Assembly: GCF_902825155.1 (NCBI RefSeq)
Contig: NZ_CADEAG010000001.1
Location: forward strand, 372,001 to 436,000
From: Bartonella taylorii 8TBB
GTDB lineage: Bacteria > Pseudomonadota > Alphaproteobacteria > Rhizobiales > Rhizobiaceae
Direction of reading: 5' to 3'
Length of the DNA stretch: 64,000 bases
Shown here: positions 38,901 to 48,201 of the stretch, in pieces
How the letters are laid out: the number at the start of each line of letters is the position of its first letter
Position numbering within the stretch: position 1 is the stretch's first letter
The notes under the pieces: generated by a model
What the model saw: only the letters and a program-made list of their open reading frames with translations
Database searches by the model: none
Told to the model about the DNA's origin: nothing
Made by a program: the position numbers and the translations under genes

Positions 38901-38927
38901 AGCCGCCCGGCAGGGCATGCCGTGGCT
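38901..38927 (+). promoter_or_regulatory. Leader hairpin upstream of rpmI-rplT
   Basis: AGCC (38901-38904) pairs with GGCT (38924-38927) and CGGCA (38908-38912) with TGCCG (38918-38922), loop GGGCA. There is no T-run, so it is not a simple terminator. It sits in the long leader of a ribosomal protein operon that is autoregulated by L20 in other bacteria; a role as such a control element is inference. Confidence 0.45.
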
Positions 38928-39015
38928 GTTTAAATGCTTGTTCAAGTGTTAGTCCGCGTTGGTCCGCTTGAATGAATAGATCCACTTGAATAAATAAATT
39001 GTATGGAGTAGCAAA

Positions 39016-39219
39016 ATGCCCAAGATGAAGACCAAGTCGTCCGCTAAGAAGCGGTTTAAGATCACTGCGTCAGGCAAAGTTAAAGTAGCAGCTGCAGGCA
39101 AACGTCACGGTATGATTAAGCGTTCAAATAAGTTTATTCGCGATGCCCGTGGAACGATGGTTTTATGCGAACAAGATGCTAAAAAAGTTATTCAGCATTA
39201 TTTGCCAAATGGTGTTTAA
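39016..39219 (+). CDS. rpmI: 50S ribosomal protein L35
   Basis: The 67-residue protein is rich in Lys/Arg and starts [15 protein letters not shown], the L35 signature; it contains [12 protein letters not shown] and ends YLPNGV. L35 is a late-assembling large-subunit protein. It is followed 33 bases later by rplT, the conserved rpmI-rplT pair; infC, which precedes them in many bacteria, is elsewhere in this window. GGAG is seen about ten bases upstream. Confidence 0.97.
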   Translation: MPKMKTKSSAKKRFKITASGKVKVAAAGKRHGMIKRSNKFIRDARGTMVLCEQDAKKVIQHYLPNGV

Positions 39220-39252
39220 ACCTTACGCTTTTGATTTTTAGGAGATTATTAC

Positions 39253-39654
39253 ATGGCACGTGTAAAAAGAGGTGTGACAGCGCACGCTAAGCACAAAAAA
39301 GTTTTGAAACAGGCTGAAGGTTTTTATGGCCGGCGCAAAAATACTATTCGTGCAGCTAAAGCGGCGGTTGATCGTTCAAAGCAGTATGCTTATCGTGATC
39401 GCAAAAATAGAAAACGTACTTTCCGTGCTTTGTGGATTCAGAGAATTAATGCCGCTGTTCGTGCAGAAGGTTTGACTTATGCGCGCTTTATTGATGGTTT
39501 ATCGAAGGCTGGTATTGAGGTTGATCGTAAAGTTCTTTCAGATATAGCAGTTCACGAAACAGAAGCGTTTTCTACTTTAGTAGCTAGTGCAAAGAAGGCT
39601 TTGGAATATTTAAAAGACACGACGCCTAATGCTTTTGAAGGTGCTGTCAAGTAA
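39253..39654 (+). CDS. rplT: 50S ribosomal protein L20
   Basis: The 133-residue protein begins [19 protein letters not shown] and contains [14 protein letters not shown], both diagnostic for L20, with the globular rRNA-binding domain from about residue 60 ([13 protein letters not shown]). L20 is essential for early 50S assembly and in several bacteria represses rpmI-rplT by binding the mRNA leader. AGGAG lies before the ATG. A strong terminator follows, separating it from pheS. Confidence 0.97.
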   Translation: MARVKRGVTAHAKHKKVLKQAEGFYGRRKNTIRAAKAAVDRSKQYAYRDRKNRKRTFRALWIQRINAAVRAEGLTYARFIDGLSKAGIEVDRKVLSDIAVHETEAFSTLVASAKKALEYLKDTTPNAFEGAVK

Positions 39655-39693
39655 GCCAGTCGTGTTCTCTTAAAGCATTCATTTATTCAGGGT

Positions 39694-39728
39694 CCCGTAC
39701 TGGTTTTTACGAGTGCGGGTTTTTTTTA
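39694..39728 (+). terminator. Terminator between rplT and pheS
   Basis: CCCGTACT (39694-39701) and AGTGCGGG (39712-39719) form an 8-bp stem with a 10-base loop, followed by eight T. It may also act as the attenuator before pheS, since pheS starts only 20 bases after it. Confidence 0.85.
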
Positions 39729-39748
39729 TTAAAAACATAGGCAAAAAG

Positions 39749-40834
39749 ATGAGCGATGTTGAGCGTCTGGAACAAGAAATTTGTTTAGCTTTAGAAGCGG
39801 CGGGGGATGAACAGGCACTTGAAGCAGTGCGTATTGCGGCGTTAGGCAAAAAAGGGAGCATCTCTGAAAAATTAAAAACATTAGGGAAGATGACCGCTGA
39901 AGAACGTCATAAAATGGGGCCTGCTCTTAATGGGTTAAAAAATCGTGTTTTAGAGTTATGGGCGCGAAAACGTGATCTTCTTAAAAAGCAAGCAATAGAT
40001 GCGCGTCTTGTTAGCGAAACGGTTGATGTAACCTTGCCTGTTCGTTCTTCACCTATAGAACGGGGGCGTATTCATCCTATCTCACAGGTGATTGAAGAAA
40101 TTATAGCTATTTACACGAATATGGGTTTTTCACTTGCGGAAGGACCAGATATTGAAACAGATTATTACAATTTTACAGCATTGAATTTTCCTGAAGGCCA
40201 TCCAGCGCGTGAAATGCATGATACCTTCTTTTTTGAAGTCGATAAAGCAGGAGAGCGCAAATTATTGCGCACCCATACATCACCCGTGCAAATTCGTACG
40301 ATGGAAAAACAAAAAGCACCCATACGTATCATTATTCCTGGAAAAACTTACCGTATGGATTCAGATGCGACTCATTCACCGATGTTTCATCAGGTGGAAG
40401 GTCTTGTGATTGATAAAAACTCTACCATTGCACATATGATGTGGCTTCATGAGACTTTTTGTAAAGCTTTTTTTGAAGTTTCATCTGTGAAGATGCGTTT
40501 TCGTCCCTCTTTTTTTCCTTTTACCGAACCATCTATGGAAGTGGATATCCAGTGTGACCGTTCTGGTTCAGAAGTAAAATTCGGTGAAGGACAGGATTGG
40601 CTGGAAATCTTAGGATGCGGAATGGTGCATCCTAATGTATTGAAGAATGTTGGTTTAGATCCCGATGAATATCAGGGATTTGCGTGGGGAATGGGCATTG
40701 ATCGCATTGCCATGTTGAAATACGGTATGCCTGATTTGCGGGCCTTTTTTGATGCTGATTTGCGTTGGTTAGATCATTACGGCTTTCGTTGTTTTGATAT
40801 GCCTGCTTTTTTTCCTGCTTTAAATAATGTGTGA
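39749..40834 (+). CDS. pheS: Phenylalanyl-tRNA synthetase alpha subunit
   Basis: PheS carries the catalytic core of the alpha2beta2 enzyme that charges tRNA-Phe. The 361-residue protein has the N-terminal coiled coil (about 1-85) and class II motifs: [10 protein letters not shown] region (motif 1), [12 protein letters not shown] (motif 2 region), and the C-terminal [13 protein letters not shown] (motif 3). The frame opens at 39713, but that region is the terminator hairpin, so the ATG at 39749 ([11 protein letters not shown]) is the start. pheT follows after 31 bases. Confidence 0.96.
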   Translation: MSDVERLEQEICLALEAAGDEQALEAVRIAALGKKGSISEKLKTLGKMTAEERHKMGPALNGLKNRVLELWARKRDLLKKQAIDARLVSETVDVTLPVRSSPIERGRIHPISQVIEEIIAIYTNMGFSLAEGPDIETDYYNFTALNFPEGHPAREMHDTFFFEVDKAGERKLLRTHTSPVQIRTMEKQKAPIRIIIPGKTYRMDSDATHSPMFHQVEGLVIDKNSTIAHMMWLHETFCKAFFEVSSVKMRFRPSFFPFTEPSMEVDIQCDRSGSEVKFGEGQDWLEILGCGMVHPNVLKNVGLDPDEYQGFAWGMGIDRIAMLKYGMPDLRAFFDADLRWLDHYGFRCFDMPAFFPALNNV

Positions 40835-40865
40835 TCTTATCATAGCGTTGATGTGAGGTTTTAAA

Positions 40866-43280
40866 ATGAAATTTACATTGTCTTGGTTAAAAGATCACTT
40901 AGAGACAGATGCATCTTTGAATGAAATTTGCGATAAACTAACGGCGATCGGTCTTGAGGTTGATCATGTTGATGACCGTTCTTCTTTAAAAGGTTTTGTG
41001 ATTGCAAAAGTTTTAACAGCAACAAAACATCCTGACGCAGATAAATTACAGATTTTATCGGTAGATACGGGGTCTGGTACGTCTATGCAAATTGTTTGTG
41101 GGGCACCAAATGCGCGTGCTGGACTTGTTGGTGTTCTTGCATTGCCAGGCACTTATGTGCCGGGACTTGATGTGACCTTGTCTGTAGGCAAAATTCGTGG
41201 GGTTGAAAGTTTCGGGATGATGTGTTCACAAGCAGAGCTTGAATTATCAAGTGAGCATGATGGAATTATCGAACTCCCAGAGGATGCGACTATAGGAGGT
41301 TCATTCGCTGCTTATGCAGGTTTAGATGATCCAGTCATTGATATTGGTTTAACTCCCAATCGTTCTGATTGCACAGGTGTTCGCGGTATTGCGCGTGATT
41401 TAGCAGCTACTGGAATCGGGCGATTAAAAGAATTATCGTTCCCACAATTTGACGCTTCTTTTGAAACACTGCTTCATGTTTCTTTAGATTTTTCGCAAGG
41501 CTCATCGCTATGTTTAGGTTTTGCTTGGCGTGAAGTACGTAATGTTCAAAATGGGGCGTCACCGCAATGGATGCAGCAGCGTTTGAGTGCAATTGGTTTG
41601 AGACCTATTAATGCGTTGGTTGATATGACCAATTACATAAGCTTTGATCTTGGTCGTCCGCTTCATGTTTTTGATGCAGATAAGATTAAAGGGAACTTGA
41701 GTGTACGTTGTGGTCGTGAAGGTGAACAACTTCAAGCGCTTAATGGAAAAATTTATAATTTGGGTGTCAAAGATTGTGTCATCGCAGATGAAGAGGGAGT
41801 TGTTTCGATTGCCGGTATTATGGGTGGTGAAAGAACGAGCTGTGATGAGAAGACGCGTCGCGTTATTATTGAGTCAGCACTTTGGGATTCAAAGAGTATT
41901 GCGCAGACGGGACGTACATTAGGACTTATCAGTGATGCGCGTTATCGGTTTGAGCGAGGTGTTGATCCGACTTTTATGGAAAAAGGGCTTGAGATTGCAA
42001 CAGAATTAGTCTTACGCCTTTGCGGTGGTGAGGTATCCAAGACGAAGATTGTTGGTTATCAGCAACCAGAAATCAAACAAATCGCTTTTCCTTTTTCTGA
42101 AATGAAGCGTTTGACAAATTTAGAAATAGAGCGTGAACAAGCCATTACTATTTTGATACAGCTTGGATTTCGTATTGAAGGGGAAGGAGATGTGGTTACC
42201 ATTAAAGTGCCGACATGGCGTCCTGATATTGCTGATAAAGCTGATTTAGTAGAAGAAGTGATGAGGATTTATGGGTTGGATAAAATTAAACCCATTCCGT
42301 TAGCAGATTTTACAGCAGGAAAAGATCCAGTTTTCACAGGCGCACAGGTTCATTCACGTGTTGCGCGTTTAGCTTTAGCGCATCGTGGTATGAAGGAGGC
42401 CGTGACATGGTCCTTTATTTCTGAAAGTCAGGCTTTTGCTTTTGGTGGTGGTCAAGAACAGCTTAAATTAGTAAATCCTATTTCTGCTGACATGTCCGTG
42501 ATGCGTCCTTCTCTTTTACCTAGTTTACTGATGGCAGCACAGCGCAATGCTGATCGTGGTTTTCCAGATCTTGCTTTGTTTGAGGTGTCCAGCATCTATG
42601 AAGGCGATACACCTGATAAACAGCAATGTGTTGCTGGTGGGATTCGCCGAGGAACAGAACGATTTGAAGGAGCAGGGCGTTTTTGGCATGGTGATGCTGC
42701 AACAGTTGATGTTTTTGATGCTAAAGCCGATGCATTGGCTGTTTTAGAAGCGTGCGGTATGGATATAGGCAAGATTCAAATTGGAGTTGGAGCACCTAAT
42801 TGGTATCATCCTGGTCGTTCAGGGGTTATGAAGCTTGGATCAAAAATTATTCTTGGTTTTTTTGGCGTTTTTCATCCTGCTACATTGGAAAAGTTAGATG
42901 TAAGTGGTCCTTTATGTGGGTTTGAAATTTTTCTTGATAAAATTCCGGAGTCCAAGAAAAGGGTAACCAAAAGTCGTTCTCCATTGAAACTATCACCTTT
43001 TCAAATAGTGCGGCGTGATTTTGCATTTGTGGTTGATAAAACAGTGGCCTCCTCTGTTATCGTACGTGCTGCAAGTGGAGCGGATAAAAAACTTATTCAT
43101 TCAGTGCAGGTTTTTGATATTTTTGAAGATTCAAGCCTTGGTGAAGATAAAAAATCTGTTGCGATTGAAGTCGCTATTCAACCCATTGAACGGACCTTAA
43201 CGGATGAAGATCTAGAAGAGCTTGCTTTGAAAGTGGTAGAAAATGTCACTAAGGTGACAGATGCATGTTTGCGCTGTTAA
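40866..43280 (+). CDS. pheT: Phenylalanyl-tRNA synthetase beta subunit
   Basis: The 804-residue beta subunit has the canonical start [16 protein letters not shown], an EMAP-like tRNA-binding domain (about 40-150), the B3/B4 editing domain with IAGIMGG, the B5 domain, the catalytic-like core, and the C-terminal ferredoxin-fold anticodon-binding domain (about 710-804, with [17 protein letters not shown]). It binds tRNA-Phe and hydrolyses mischarged Tyr-tRNA-Phe. Length is normal, with no interruptions. It forms an operon with pheS and ends at a strong terminator. Confidence 0.97.
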   Translation: MKFTLSWLKDHLETDASLNEICDKLTAIGLEVDHVDDRSSLKGFVIAKVLTATKHPDADKLQILSVDTGSGTSMQIVCGAPNARAGLVGVLALPGTYVPGLDVTLSVGKIRGVESFGMMCSQAELELSSEHDGIIELPEDATIGGSFAAYAGLDDPVIDIGLTPNRSDCTGVRGIARDLAATGIGRLKELSFPQFDASFETLLHVSLDFSQGSSLCLGFAWREVRNVQNGASPQWMQQRLSAIGLRPINALVDMTNYISFDLGRPLHVFDADKIKGNLSVRCGREGEQLQALNGKIYNLGVKDCVIADEEGVVSIAGIMGGERTSCDEKTRRVIIESALWDSKSIAQTGRTLGLISDARYRFERGVDPTFMEKGLEIATELVLRLCGGEVSKTKIVGYQQPEIKQIAFPFSEMKRLTNLEIEREQAITILIQLGFRIEGEGDVVTIKVPTWRPDIADKADLVEEVMRIYGLDKIKPIPLADFTAGKDPVFTGAQVHSRVARLALAHRGMKEAVTWSFISESQAFAFGGGQEQLKLVNPISADMSVMRPSLLPSLLMAAQRNADRGFPDLALFEVSSIYEGDTPDKQQCVAGGIRRGTERFEGAGRFWHGDAATVDVFDAKADALAVLEACGMDIGKIQIGVGAPNWYHPGRSGVMKLGSKIILGFFGVFHPATLEKLDVSGPLCGFEIFLDKIPESKKRVTKSRSPLKLSPFQIVRRDFAFVVDKTVASSVIVRAASGADKKLIHSVQVFDIFEDSSLGEDKKSVAIEVAIQPIERTLTDEDLEELALKVVENVTKVTDACLRC

Positions 43281-43312
43281 GTCTTCTTCTCTTCTATTAG
43301 GTTATTTTATAA

Positions 43313-43346
43313 AGAGAGAGTACTCAAAAGTGCTCCCTCTTTTTTG
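43313..43346 (+). terminator. Terminator of pheST
   Basis: AGAGAGAGTACT (43313-43324) pairs with AGTGCTCCCTCT (43329-43340) over 12 positions with one mismatch and one G-T pair, loop CAAA, followed by TTTTT. Confidence 0.8.
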
Positions 43347-43494
43347 GCATTCAGGATCTATAGAGCTCTTTGAAAAAAATTTTCCGTACAAAGCAGATTT
43401 TCTTTAAATCATTAGTCTTTTCAAAGTAGTAAAGAATGTTTTTAAATATCTTGAAAAGTTATTTTTTGTCAGAATCCTTCATTGCAAATGTTGA

Positions 43495-43531
43495 AGATAA
43501 CTGTTATCTCTAAATGATAATGCAAATCATT
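43495..43531 (+). promoter_or_regulatory. Tandem operator palindromes upstream of sitABCD
   Basis: AGATAAC-T-GTTATCT (43495-43509) is a perfect 15-base palindrome. Four bases later AATGAT-N7-ATCATT (43513-43531) forms a second, Fur-type dyad. They lie 20-56 bases before the sitA ATG, overlapping the likely promoter. A Fur, Mur or MntR-type metal regulator is expected for this operon; which protein binds is inference. Confidence 0.6.
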
Positions 43532-43550
43532 GGCAATAAAGAGAGGATCA

Positions 43551-44456
43551 ATGAACGTAAAAACATTTTGTACCGTATTTTTGGGAATTGTTATTTTTTT
43601 TACACCCAATTTCGCTTTTGGTGCTGGCAAATTTAAAGCTGTTACGACATTCACGATCATTGCTGATATGGCGCGTAATGTAGCAGGTGATGCAGCTGAT
43701 GTTGAATCCATCACCAAACCAGGTGCTGAAATTCACGAATATCAACCTACACCTCGCGATCTTATGCGCGCCCAAGGTGCAAACCTTGTATTGTGGAATG
43801 GATTAGAATTAGAACTTTGGTTTGAAAAGTTTTTTCAAAATATCAAGGATGTTCCAAGTGTTGTTGTTTCAAAAGGCATTGTGCCAATTAAAATTGGTGA
43901 AGGACCTTTCAGCGGTAAGCCAAATCCTCATGCATGGATGTCGCCGAACTCTGCTTTGATTTATGTCGATAATATTCGTGACGCTTTTGTAAAGTATGAT
44001 CCCGAGCATGCTGCTACTTATAAAGAAAATGCTGAAGTTTATAAGCAGAAGATTCGCGCAACGATTGATCCAATCAAGGCTGAATTGGAATCAGTACCGC
44101 AAGACAAGCGTTGGCTTGTGACAAGTGAGGGCGCATTTAGCTATTTGGCACGTGATTTTGATCTGAAAGAACTCTACCTATGGCCAATTAATGCTGATCA
44201 GCAAGGGACGCCACAGCAAGTTAAGCATGTTATTGACATGGTTCGCAAACACAATATCAAAGCAGTTTTTTCTGAGAGCACTATTTCTCCTGCGCCTGCT
44301 AAACAGGTTGCGAGAGAGACGGGAGCTAAATACGGCGGTGTTCTTTATGTTGATTCTCTGAGTGAAAAAGATGGTGAGGTCCCAACTTATATTGATTTAT
44401 TACGTGTCACAAGCGGGCGTATTAGCAATGCGTTATTAGATGGAGTAAAAGGTTGA
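43551..44456 (+). CDS. sitA: Mn/Fe ABC transporter, periplasmic binding protein (SitA/YfeA type)
   Basis: A 301-residue cluster A-I solute-binding protein. A signal peptide (about 1-23, ending NFAFGA) is followed by the four metal ligands of the family: His in AEIHEYQPTPRD, His in NPHAWMSP, Glu in TSEGAFSYLA and Asp in LYVDSLSEKDG. This set binds Mn(II), Fe(II) or Zn(II); Mn and Fe are favoured by resemblance to SitA/YfeA. The ATG at 43551 has AGAGAGGA directly upstream; the longer frame from a TTG lacks support and would bury the second operator. First gene of a tightly overlapping four-gene operon. Confidence 0.93.
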   Translation: MNVKTFCTVFLGIVIFFTPNFAFGAGKFKAVTTFTIIADMARNVAGDAADVESITKPGAEIHEYQPTPRDLMRAQGANLVLWNGLELELWFEKFFQNIKDVPSVVVSKGIVPIKIGEGPFSGKPNPHAWMSPNSALIYVDNIRDAFVKYDPEHAATYKENAEVYKQKIRATIDPIKAELESVPQDKRWLVTSEGAFSYLARDFDLKELYLWPINADQQGTPQQVKHVIDMVRKHNIKAVFSESTISPAPAKQVARETGAKYGGVLYVDSLSEKDGEVPTYIDLLRVTSGRISNALLDGVKG

Positions 44457-45286
44457 TGACAGAATCTGGAATATTTGCTCAAGAGGTAACGGTAACTTAT
44501 CGTAATGGGCATACAGCTTTACGCGATGTGAATTTTGAGAGTCCGACAGGTTCCATTACAGCATTGGTTGGCGTTAATGGATCAGGTAAGTCAACATTAT
44601 TTAAAGCTATTATGGGATTTGTGCGACCATCCAAAGGAAAAATTCGCATTTTTGGTTTGCCTGTTGATACGGCTTTAAAACAAAATCTTATTGCTTATGT
44701 TCCTCAGAGTGAAGATGTTGATTGGAATTTTCCTGTTCTCGTTGAAGATGTTGTTTTGATGGGGCGGTATGGTCACATGAATTTCTTTCGCTATGCGCGG
44801 GCACGAGATTATGAGGCTGTCCGTGTTGCATTGGAACGTGTCGATATGTTGCCATTTGCTAAGCGCCAAATTGGTGAACTTTCTGGTGGGCAGAAAAAGC
44901 GTGTTTTTCTGGCACGTGCTCTTGCACAGCAGGCAAAAGCTATTTTGTTAGATGAGCCGTTTACAGGGGTTGATGTCACAACGGAAGATAAGATTATTGC
45001 TTTGTTGCAAGACCTGCGTCAAGAAGGAGCTGTGATATTAGTTTCTACCCACAATTTAGGCTCTGTTCGTGAATTTTGTGATCACACTGTCTTAGTAAAG
45101 GGAACGGTTTTGGCTTCTGGATTAACTGAAACTGTCTTTACAAAAGAAAATCTTGAGAAAACTTTTGGTGGTGCTTTACACCATCATATTTTTGATTTTC
45201 AAAACGCAAAAAAAAATAATGTTTTCACGGCAGGAAAACAATCTGTAATTTTCGAGAATATTGAAAAAGTGGAGCACGTAGCATGA
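44456..45286 (+). CDS. sitB: Mn/Fe ABC transporter ATP-binding protein
   Basis: The 276-residue ATPase has Walker A GVNGSGKST, signature LSGGQKKRVFLARAL and Walker B AILLDEPFTGVD, followed by the switch His in STHNLGS. It energises import through the two membrane proteins encoded next. The start ATG shares a base with the sitA stop (TGATG at 44454-44458), so translation is coupled. A C-terminal extension of about 30 residues beyond the ATPase core is usual for this SitB group. Confidence 0.94.
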   Translation: MTESGIFAQEVTVTYRNGHTALRDVNFESPTGSITALVGVNGSGKSTLFKAIMGFVRPSKGKIRIFGLPVDTALKQNLIAYVPQSEDVDWNFPVLVEDVVLMGRYGHMNFFRYARARDYEAVRVALERVDMLPFAKRQIGELSGGQKKRVFLARALAQQAKAILLDEPFTGVDVTTEDKIIALLQDLRQEGAVILVSTHNLGSVREFCDHTVLVKGTVLASGLTETVFTKENLEKTFGGALHHHIFDFQNAKKNNVFTAGKQSVIFENIEKVEHVA

Positions 45287-46149
45287 TGTCTTGGTTGCTT
45301 GAACCGCTGAGCTATCAATATATGGTTAATGCGATGTGGGTTTCGGGATTGGTGGGGTGTGTGTGCGCTTTTCTTTCTGCTTTTTTGATGTTGAAAGGTT
45401 GGTCGCTTATTGGTGATGCACTTTCCCATTCGATTGTACCTGGAGTAGCAGGGGCTTATCTTCTAGGGTTACCTTTTTCTCTTGGAGCATTTTTTTCTGG
45501 TGGTCTTGCTGCGGCAGCGATGCTCTTTTTTAATCACCGGACAAAACTGAAAGAAGATACTATTATTGGTCTCATTTTTTCTTCCTTTTTTGCTTTTGGC
45601 TTGTTTCTCAAATCATTAAAACCAATGGCCGTTAATATTGATACGATTGTTTTGGGAAATATTTTAGCAGTTAGCTCGTCAGATATTATACAATTGGCTT
45701 TTATTGGTTTTTTTTCTTTGCTTATATTGCTTTTGAAATGGAAAGATCTCCTTGTTTCTTTATTTGATGAGACGCACGCACGCGCTATTGGATTAAACGT
45801 AAAGTTTTTAAAGATACTTTTTTTCACATTGCTTGCCGCTTGTACTGTTGCTGCTATGCAAACAGTTGGAGCGTTTTTGGTCATTTGTCTTGTGGTGACG
45901 CCTGGAGCAACAGCTTATCTTTTAAGTGACCGTTTTGTGAATGTTTTAGTTATTGCAGTTATAATTGGGACATTCACAAGTGTATTAGGTGTCTATGTGA
46001 GTTATTTTTTGAATGCACAAACGGGTGGCGTTGTTGTACTTTTTCAAGCATTTCTATTTATTTTAGCTTTCATTTTTGCTCCTAAACATGGGTTTATAGC
46101 GGCACGCTTACGTATAAATGCGGCAAAAAAAGGTGTGATGTTATCATGA
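45283..46149 (+). CDS. sitC: Mn/Fe ABC transporter permease
   Basis: A 288-residue ABC-3 family membrane protein with about eight helices. GWSLIGDALSHSIVPGVAGAY is the conserved N-terminal segment and LVVTPGATAYLLSDRF the later one. It pairs with SitD to form the metal channel. Its ATG overlaps the sitB stop by four bases (ATGA). Two adjacent ATG codons (45283 and 45286) are possible starts. Confidence 0.93.
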   Translation: MMSWLLEPLSYQYMVNAMWVSGLVGCVCAFLSAFLMLKGWSLIGDALSHSIVPGVAGAYLLGLPFSLGAFFSGGLAAAAMLFFNHRTKLKEDTIIGLIFSSFFAFGLFLKSLKPMAVNIDTIVLGNILAVSSSDIIQLAFIGFFSLLILLLKWKDLLVSLFDETHARAIGLNVKFLKILFFTLLAACTVAAMQTVGAFLVICLVVTPGATAYLLSDRFVNVLVIAVIIGTFTSVLGVYVSYFLNAQTGGVVVLFQAFLFILAFIFAPKHGFIAARLRINAAKKGVMLS

Positions 46150-47051
46150 TTGATCAATTACTACTTCCTTTTCAGTTTTCTTTTATGCTTAAGGGCATGC
46201 TTATTGTCATAATCCTTTCTGTTCCAATGGCGATGCTTTCTTGTTTTCTTATTTTGAAAGGATGGGCGCTTTTAGGCGATGCAATTTCTCATGCGGTTTT
46301 TCCTGGTGTTGTGCTTGGTTACATGGCGACACCGTGGGTGATAACAGTTTTGACTTCTTTGCCATTTGTTTGGTTTCAGCAAGTGCGCCCAGAGAATGTT
46401 ACAATGACCTTGATTGCTTGTGGTGCTTTTATTGCAGGTATGGTTTGTGCTCTTACAACAGGTTTTTTAGGGAGCAATAGCCGTATCAAGCAGGACACGG
46501 TGATGGGTGTTGTTTTTTCGTCTATGTTTGGTTTGGGGCTTGTTTTGGCAACATCCATTTATAGTAGCTTAGACTTAAATCATATTCTATTTGGTAATCT
46601 CTTGGGTGTTAACTGGCTTGATATCACGCAGACGGCGATAATTTCTGCTGCTGTTACCTTTATTTTAGGAGCGAAATGGCGCGATTTTATGCTGTATATT
46701 TTTGATTCAGTTCAAGGTCGTGCAATGGGGTTGCGTATATCAGTACTCCACTACACTCTTTTAACAATGATTTCTCTCACGATCGTTGCAGCTTTGAAAG
46801 CCGTTGGGATTGTTCTCGTTATTTCTTTATTGATAGCACCGGGAGCAATTGCTTATCTTGTCACAAAGCGGTTTTCTTTTATGTTGGTGATTGCTATATT
46901 TATTGCCGCTTTTTCTGGTTTTTTAGGAGTTTATCTAAGTTTATTTCTTGGTTCTGATTCTGCTTCCACGATTGTGTTGATTTTGACTTTGATTTTTATC
47001 ACTATTTTTACATCGACTTTTTTTCGCCGAGTTACAGTTCAGGAAATTTAA
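46146..47051 (+). CDS. sitD: Mn/Fe ABC transporter permease
   Basis: A 301-residue ABC-3 family permease paralogous to sitC, with KGWALLGDAISHAVFPGVVLGY and LLIAPGAIAYLVTKRF as the family segments and about eight to nine helices. Two different permease subunits are typical of SitABCD/YfeABCD-type systems, in contrast to single-permease Znu systems. Its start overlaps the sitC stop (ATGA). A small-RNA-like structured region and a terminator follow. Confidence 0.93.
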   Translation: MIDQLLLPFQFSFMLKGMLIVIILSVPMAMLSCFLILKGWALLGDAISHAVFPGVVLGYMATPWVITVLTSLPFVWFQQVRPENVTMTLIACGAFIAGMVCALTTGFLGSNSRIKQDTVMGVVFSSMFGLGLVLATSIYSSLDLNHILFGNLLGVNWLDITQTAIISAAVTFILGAKWRDFMLYIFDSVQGRAMGLRISVLHYTLLTMISLTIVAALKAVGIVLVISLLIAPGAIAYLVTKRFSFMLVIAIFIAAFSGFLGVYLSLFLGSDSASTIVLILTLIFITIFTSTFFRRVTVQEI

Positions 47052-47119
47052 GTGTAATAAAGTTCGTGCATAGCAGACATGCGTTTTTGTCTATTGTCTC
47101 TTATGCTTGTTTTAACTAG

Positions 47120-47246
47120 AAGGCGTGGTGCTAGGCTGTTTTCCTCCTAATGTCTAGCAGATGGATGCAGTATGTATTCTCCCCCCAACACTGCATTCGT
47201 AATTGAGAGGCTGCATTGATTTATTCTGCAGCCTTTTTATTTTTTG
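47120..47246 (+). ncRNA. Candidate anti-Shine-Dalgarno small RNA downstream of sitD
   Basis: Three successive hairpins. TGCTAG (47129-47134)/CTAGCA (47154-47159) has a 19-base loop containing TTTTCCTCCTAA. ATGCAGT (47165-47171)/ACTGCAT (47190-47196) has an 18-base loop containing TCTCCCCCC. AGGCTGCA (47208-47215)/TGCAGCCT (47227-47234) is followed by TTTTATTTTTT. Loops exposing CCUCC-like anti-Shine-Dalgarno sequence before an intrinsic terminator are the design of rhizobial small RNAs such as the alpha-r14 group. No promoter was identified with confidence, so it could also be a processed 3' end of sitABCD mRNA. Confidence 0.5.
47208..47246 (+). terminator. Factor-independent terminator after sitD
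   Basis: AGGCTGCA and TGCAGCCT form an 8-bp stem with an 11-base loop (TTGATTTATTC), followed by TTTTATTTTTT. It ends sitABCD transcripts and/or the candidate small RNA. Confidence 0.85.
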
Positions 47247-47272
47247 TTTTCCCAACAATTTATTTTGCTTTC

Positions 47273-47300
47273 TTGAAACTTTTAAAATGATTATCATATT
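47273..47300 (+). promoter_or_regulatory. Promoter region with Fur-like palindrome before the DUF454 gene
   Basis: TTGAAA (47273-47278) could be a -35 element with CATATT or TATTGC as -10. ATGATTATCAT (47287-47297), a perfect 11-base palindrome like a Fur half-box pair, sits between them. The DUF454 ATG is about 140 bases downstream. Confidence 0.4.
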
Positions 47301-47435
47301 GCGTAAGTTGTTCTACGCGTTGAGAGGAGTAATTACCGAAAAATACGCTTATGAGTGAAATAGTATTGAGAAGTGGTTGTGTACCAAAGCGTGTAATATA
47401 TTATGACTTTTCGTAGAGGAAAATGGTGCTAGAAG

Positions 47436-47822
47436 ATGAAAAAAGATTTTACTACATCTCACCCTTTGCGTATCTTCATGTCTGTAGTGGGTTGGGCAAT
47501 GGTTATATTGGGTATCATCGGCATAGTGCTCCCTATTATGCCAACCGTACCCTTTTTGTTAGTTGCTTCATGGTGTTTTGCGCGTTCATCACCACGTTTT
47601 CATCATTGGTTGAATAATCACCGCGTTTTCGGTCCGCCTATTAAGCAATGGGAAGAAAAGAGAGCTATTCCACCATTAATTAAAGTTTTTGCGGTGGTGA
47701 GTATGGCGGGAGGCTTTTTATCATTTTTGATGATGCTGCACCCTGCTTTGTGGTTTGCTTTGTTGGTTGCGGCTGTTTTATTGTTGATAGCCATTTATAT
47801 TGTGACGCGTCCATCTTCATAA
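47436..47822 (+). CDS. DUF454 (YbaN-type) inner membrane protein
   Basis: A 128-residue membrane protein of the YbaN/DUF454 family. Three or four helices are seen: about 12-40 (VVGWAMVILGIIGIVLPIMPTVPF in part), 83-102 and 104-123. Between them is the conserved loop ARSSPRFHHWLNNHRVFGPPIKQWEEKRAIP. Function is unknown in the family. The upstream palindrome suggests metal-responsive control, and the sit operon lies just before it, separated by a terminator. Confidence 0.85.
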   Translation: MKKDFTTSHPLRIFMSVVGWAMVILGIIGIVLPIMPTVPFLLVASWCFARSSPRFHHWLNNHRVFGPPIKQWEEKRAIPPLIKVFAVVSMAGGFLSFLMMLHPALWFALLVAAVLLLIAIYIVTRPSS

Positions 47823-48201
47823 TGACAGAAATAAAAAGCTTTATGAATCAAATGCTCTTTTTATCTTTGCTAGTGCGTTAGATTTATTGACAGAGATTTT
47901 CCACTCTCAAATTTAGTTAACGTTTCCATACCAAGGATGTATATGAGATAATAAGTTTTTTAGAGGGTTCATGAGATAGAATGATATATTCGTGAAACAA
48001 TTTTATGAGCAGAGAGGATTATATAACACCTTAATCAAGTACGCTCGTAAAATTACTTTGATCAGCAATGATAGATTACATTGATAGAGAAGCACTACAC
48101 TATTTTGTTAATGCTGAGAGAGTCTGCATCAGCTGACTAGTATCCATCAGTAATTGATTTTATAGCCGTTTGTATTTAATTTTATACAAATAAGCTTATG
48201 A
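47823..48201. other. Gene-free stretch between the DUF454 and pncB genes
   Basis: About 380 bases between converging genes. TTTGTAT/ATACAAA (about 48165-48187) is an AT-rich hairpin that might weakly terminate pncB on the minus strand. Nothing else is recognised. Confidence 0.35.

Noticed and set aside
38901-38927. Hairpin after nth as a factor-independent terminator
   Set aside because: No T-run follows the stem, and a promoter lies just upstream, so it is more likely a leader element of rpmI-rplT.
47351-47416. A 21-codon frame before the DUF454 gene
   Set aside because: The nearest ribosome-like site is too far away and the peptide resembles no small protein I know.
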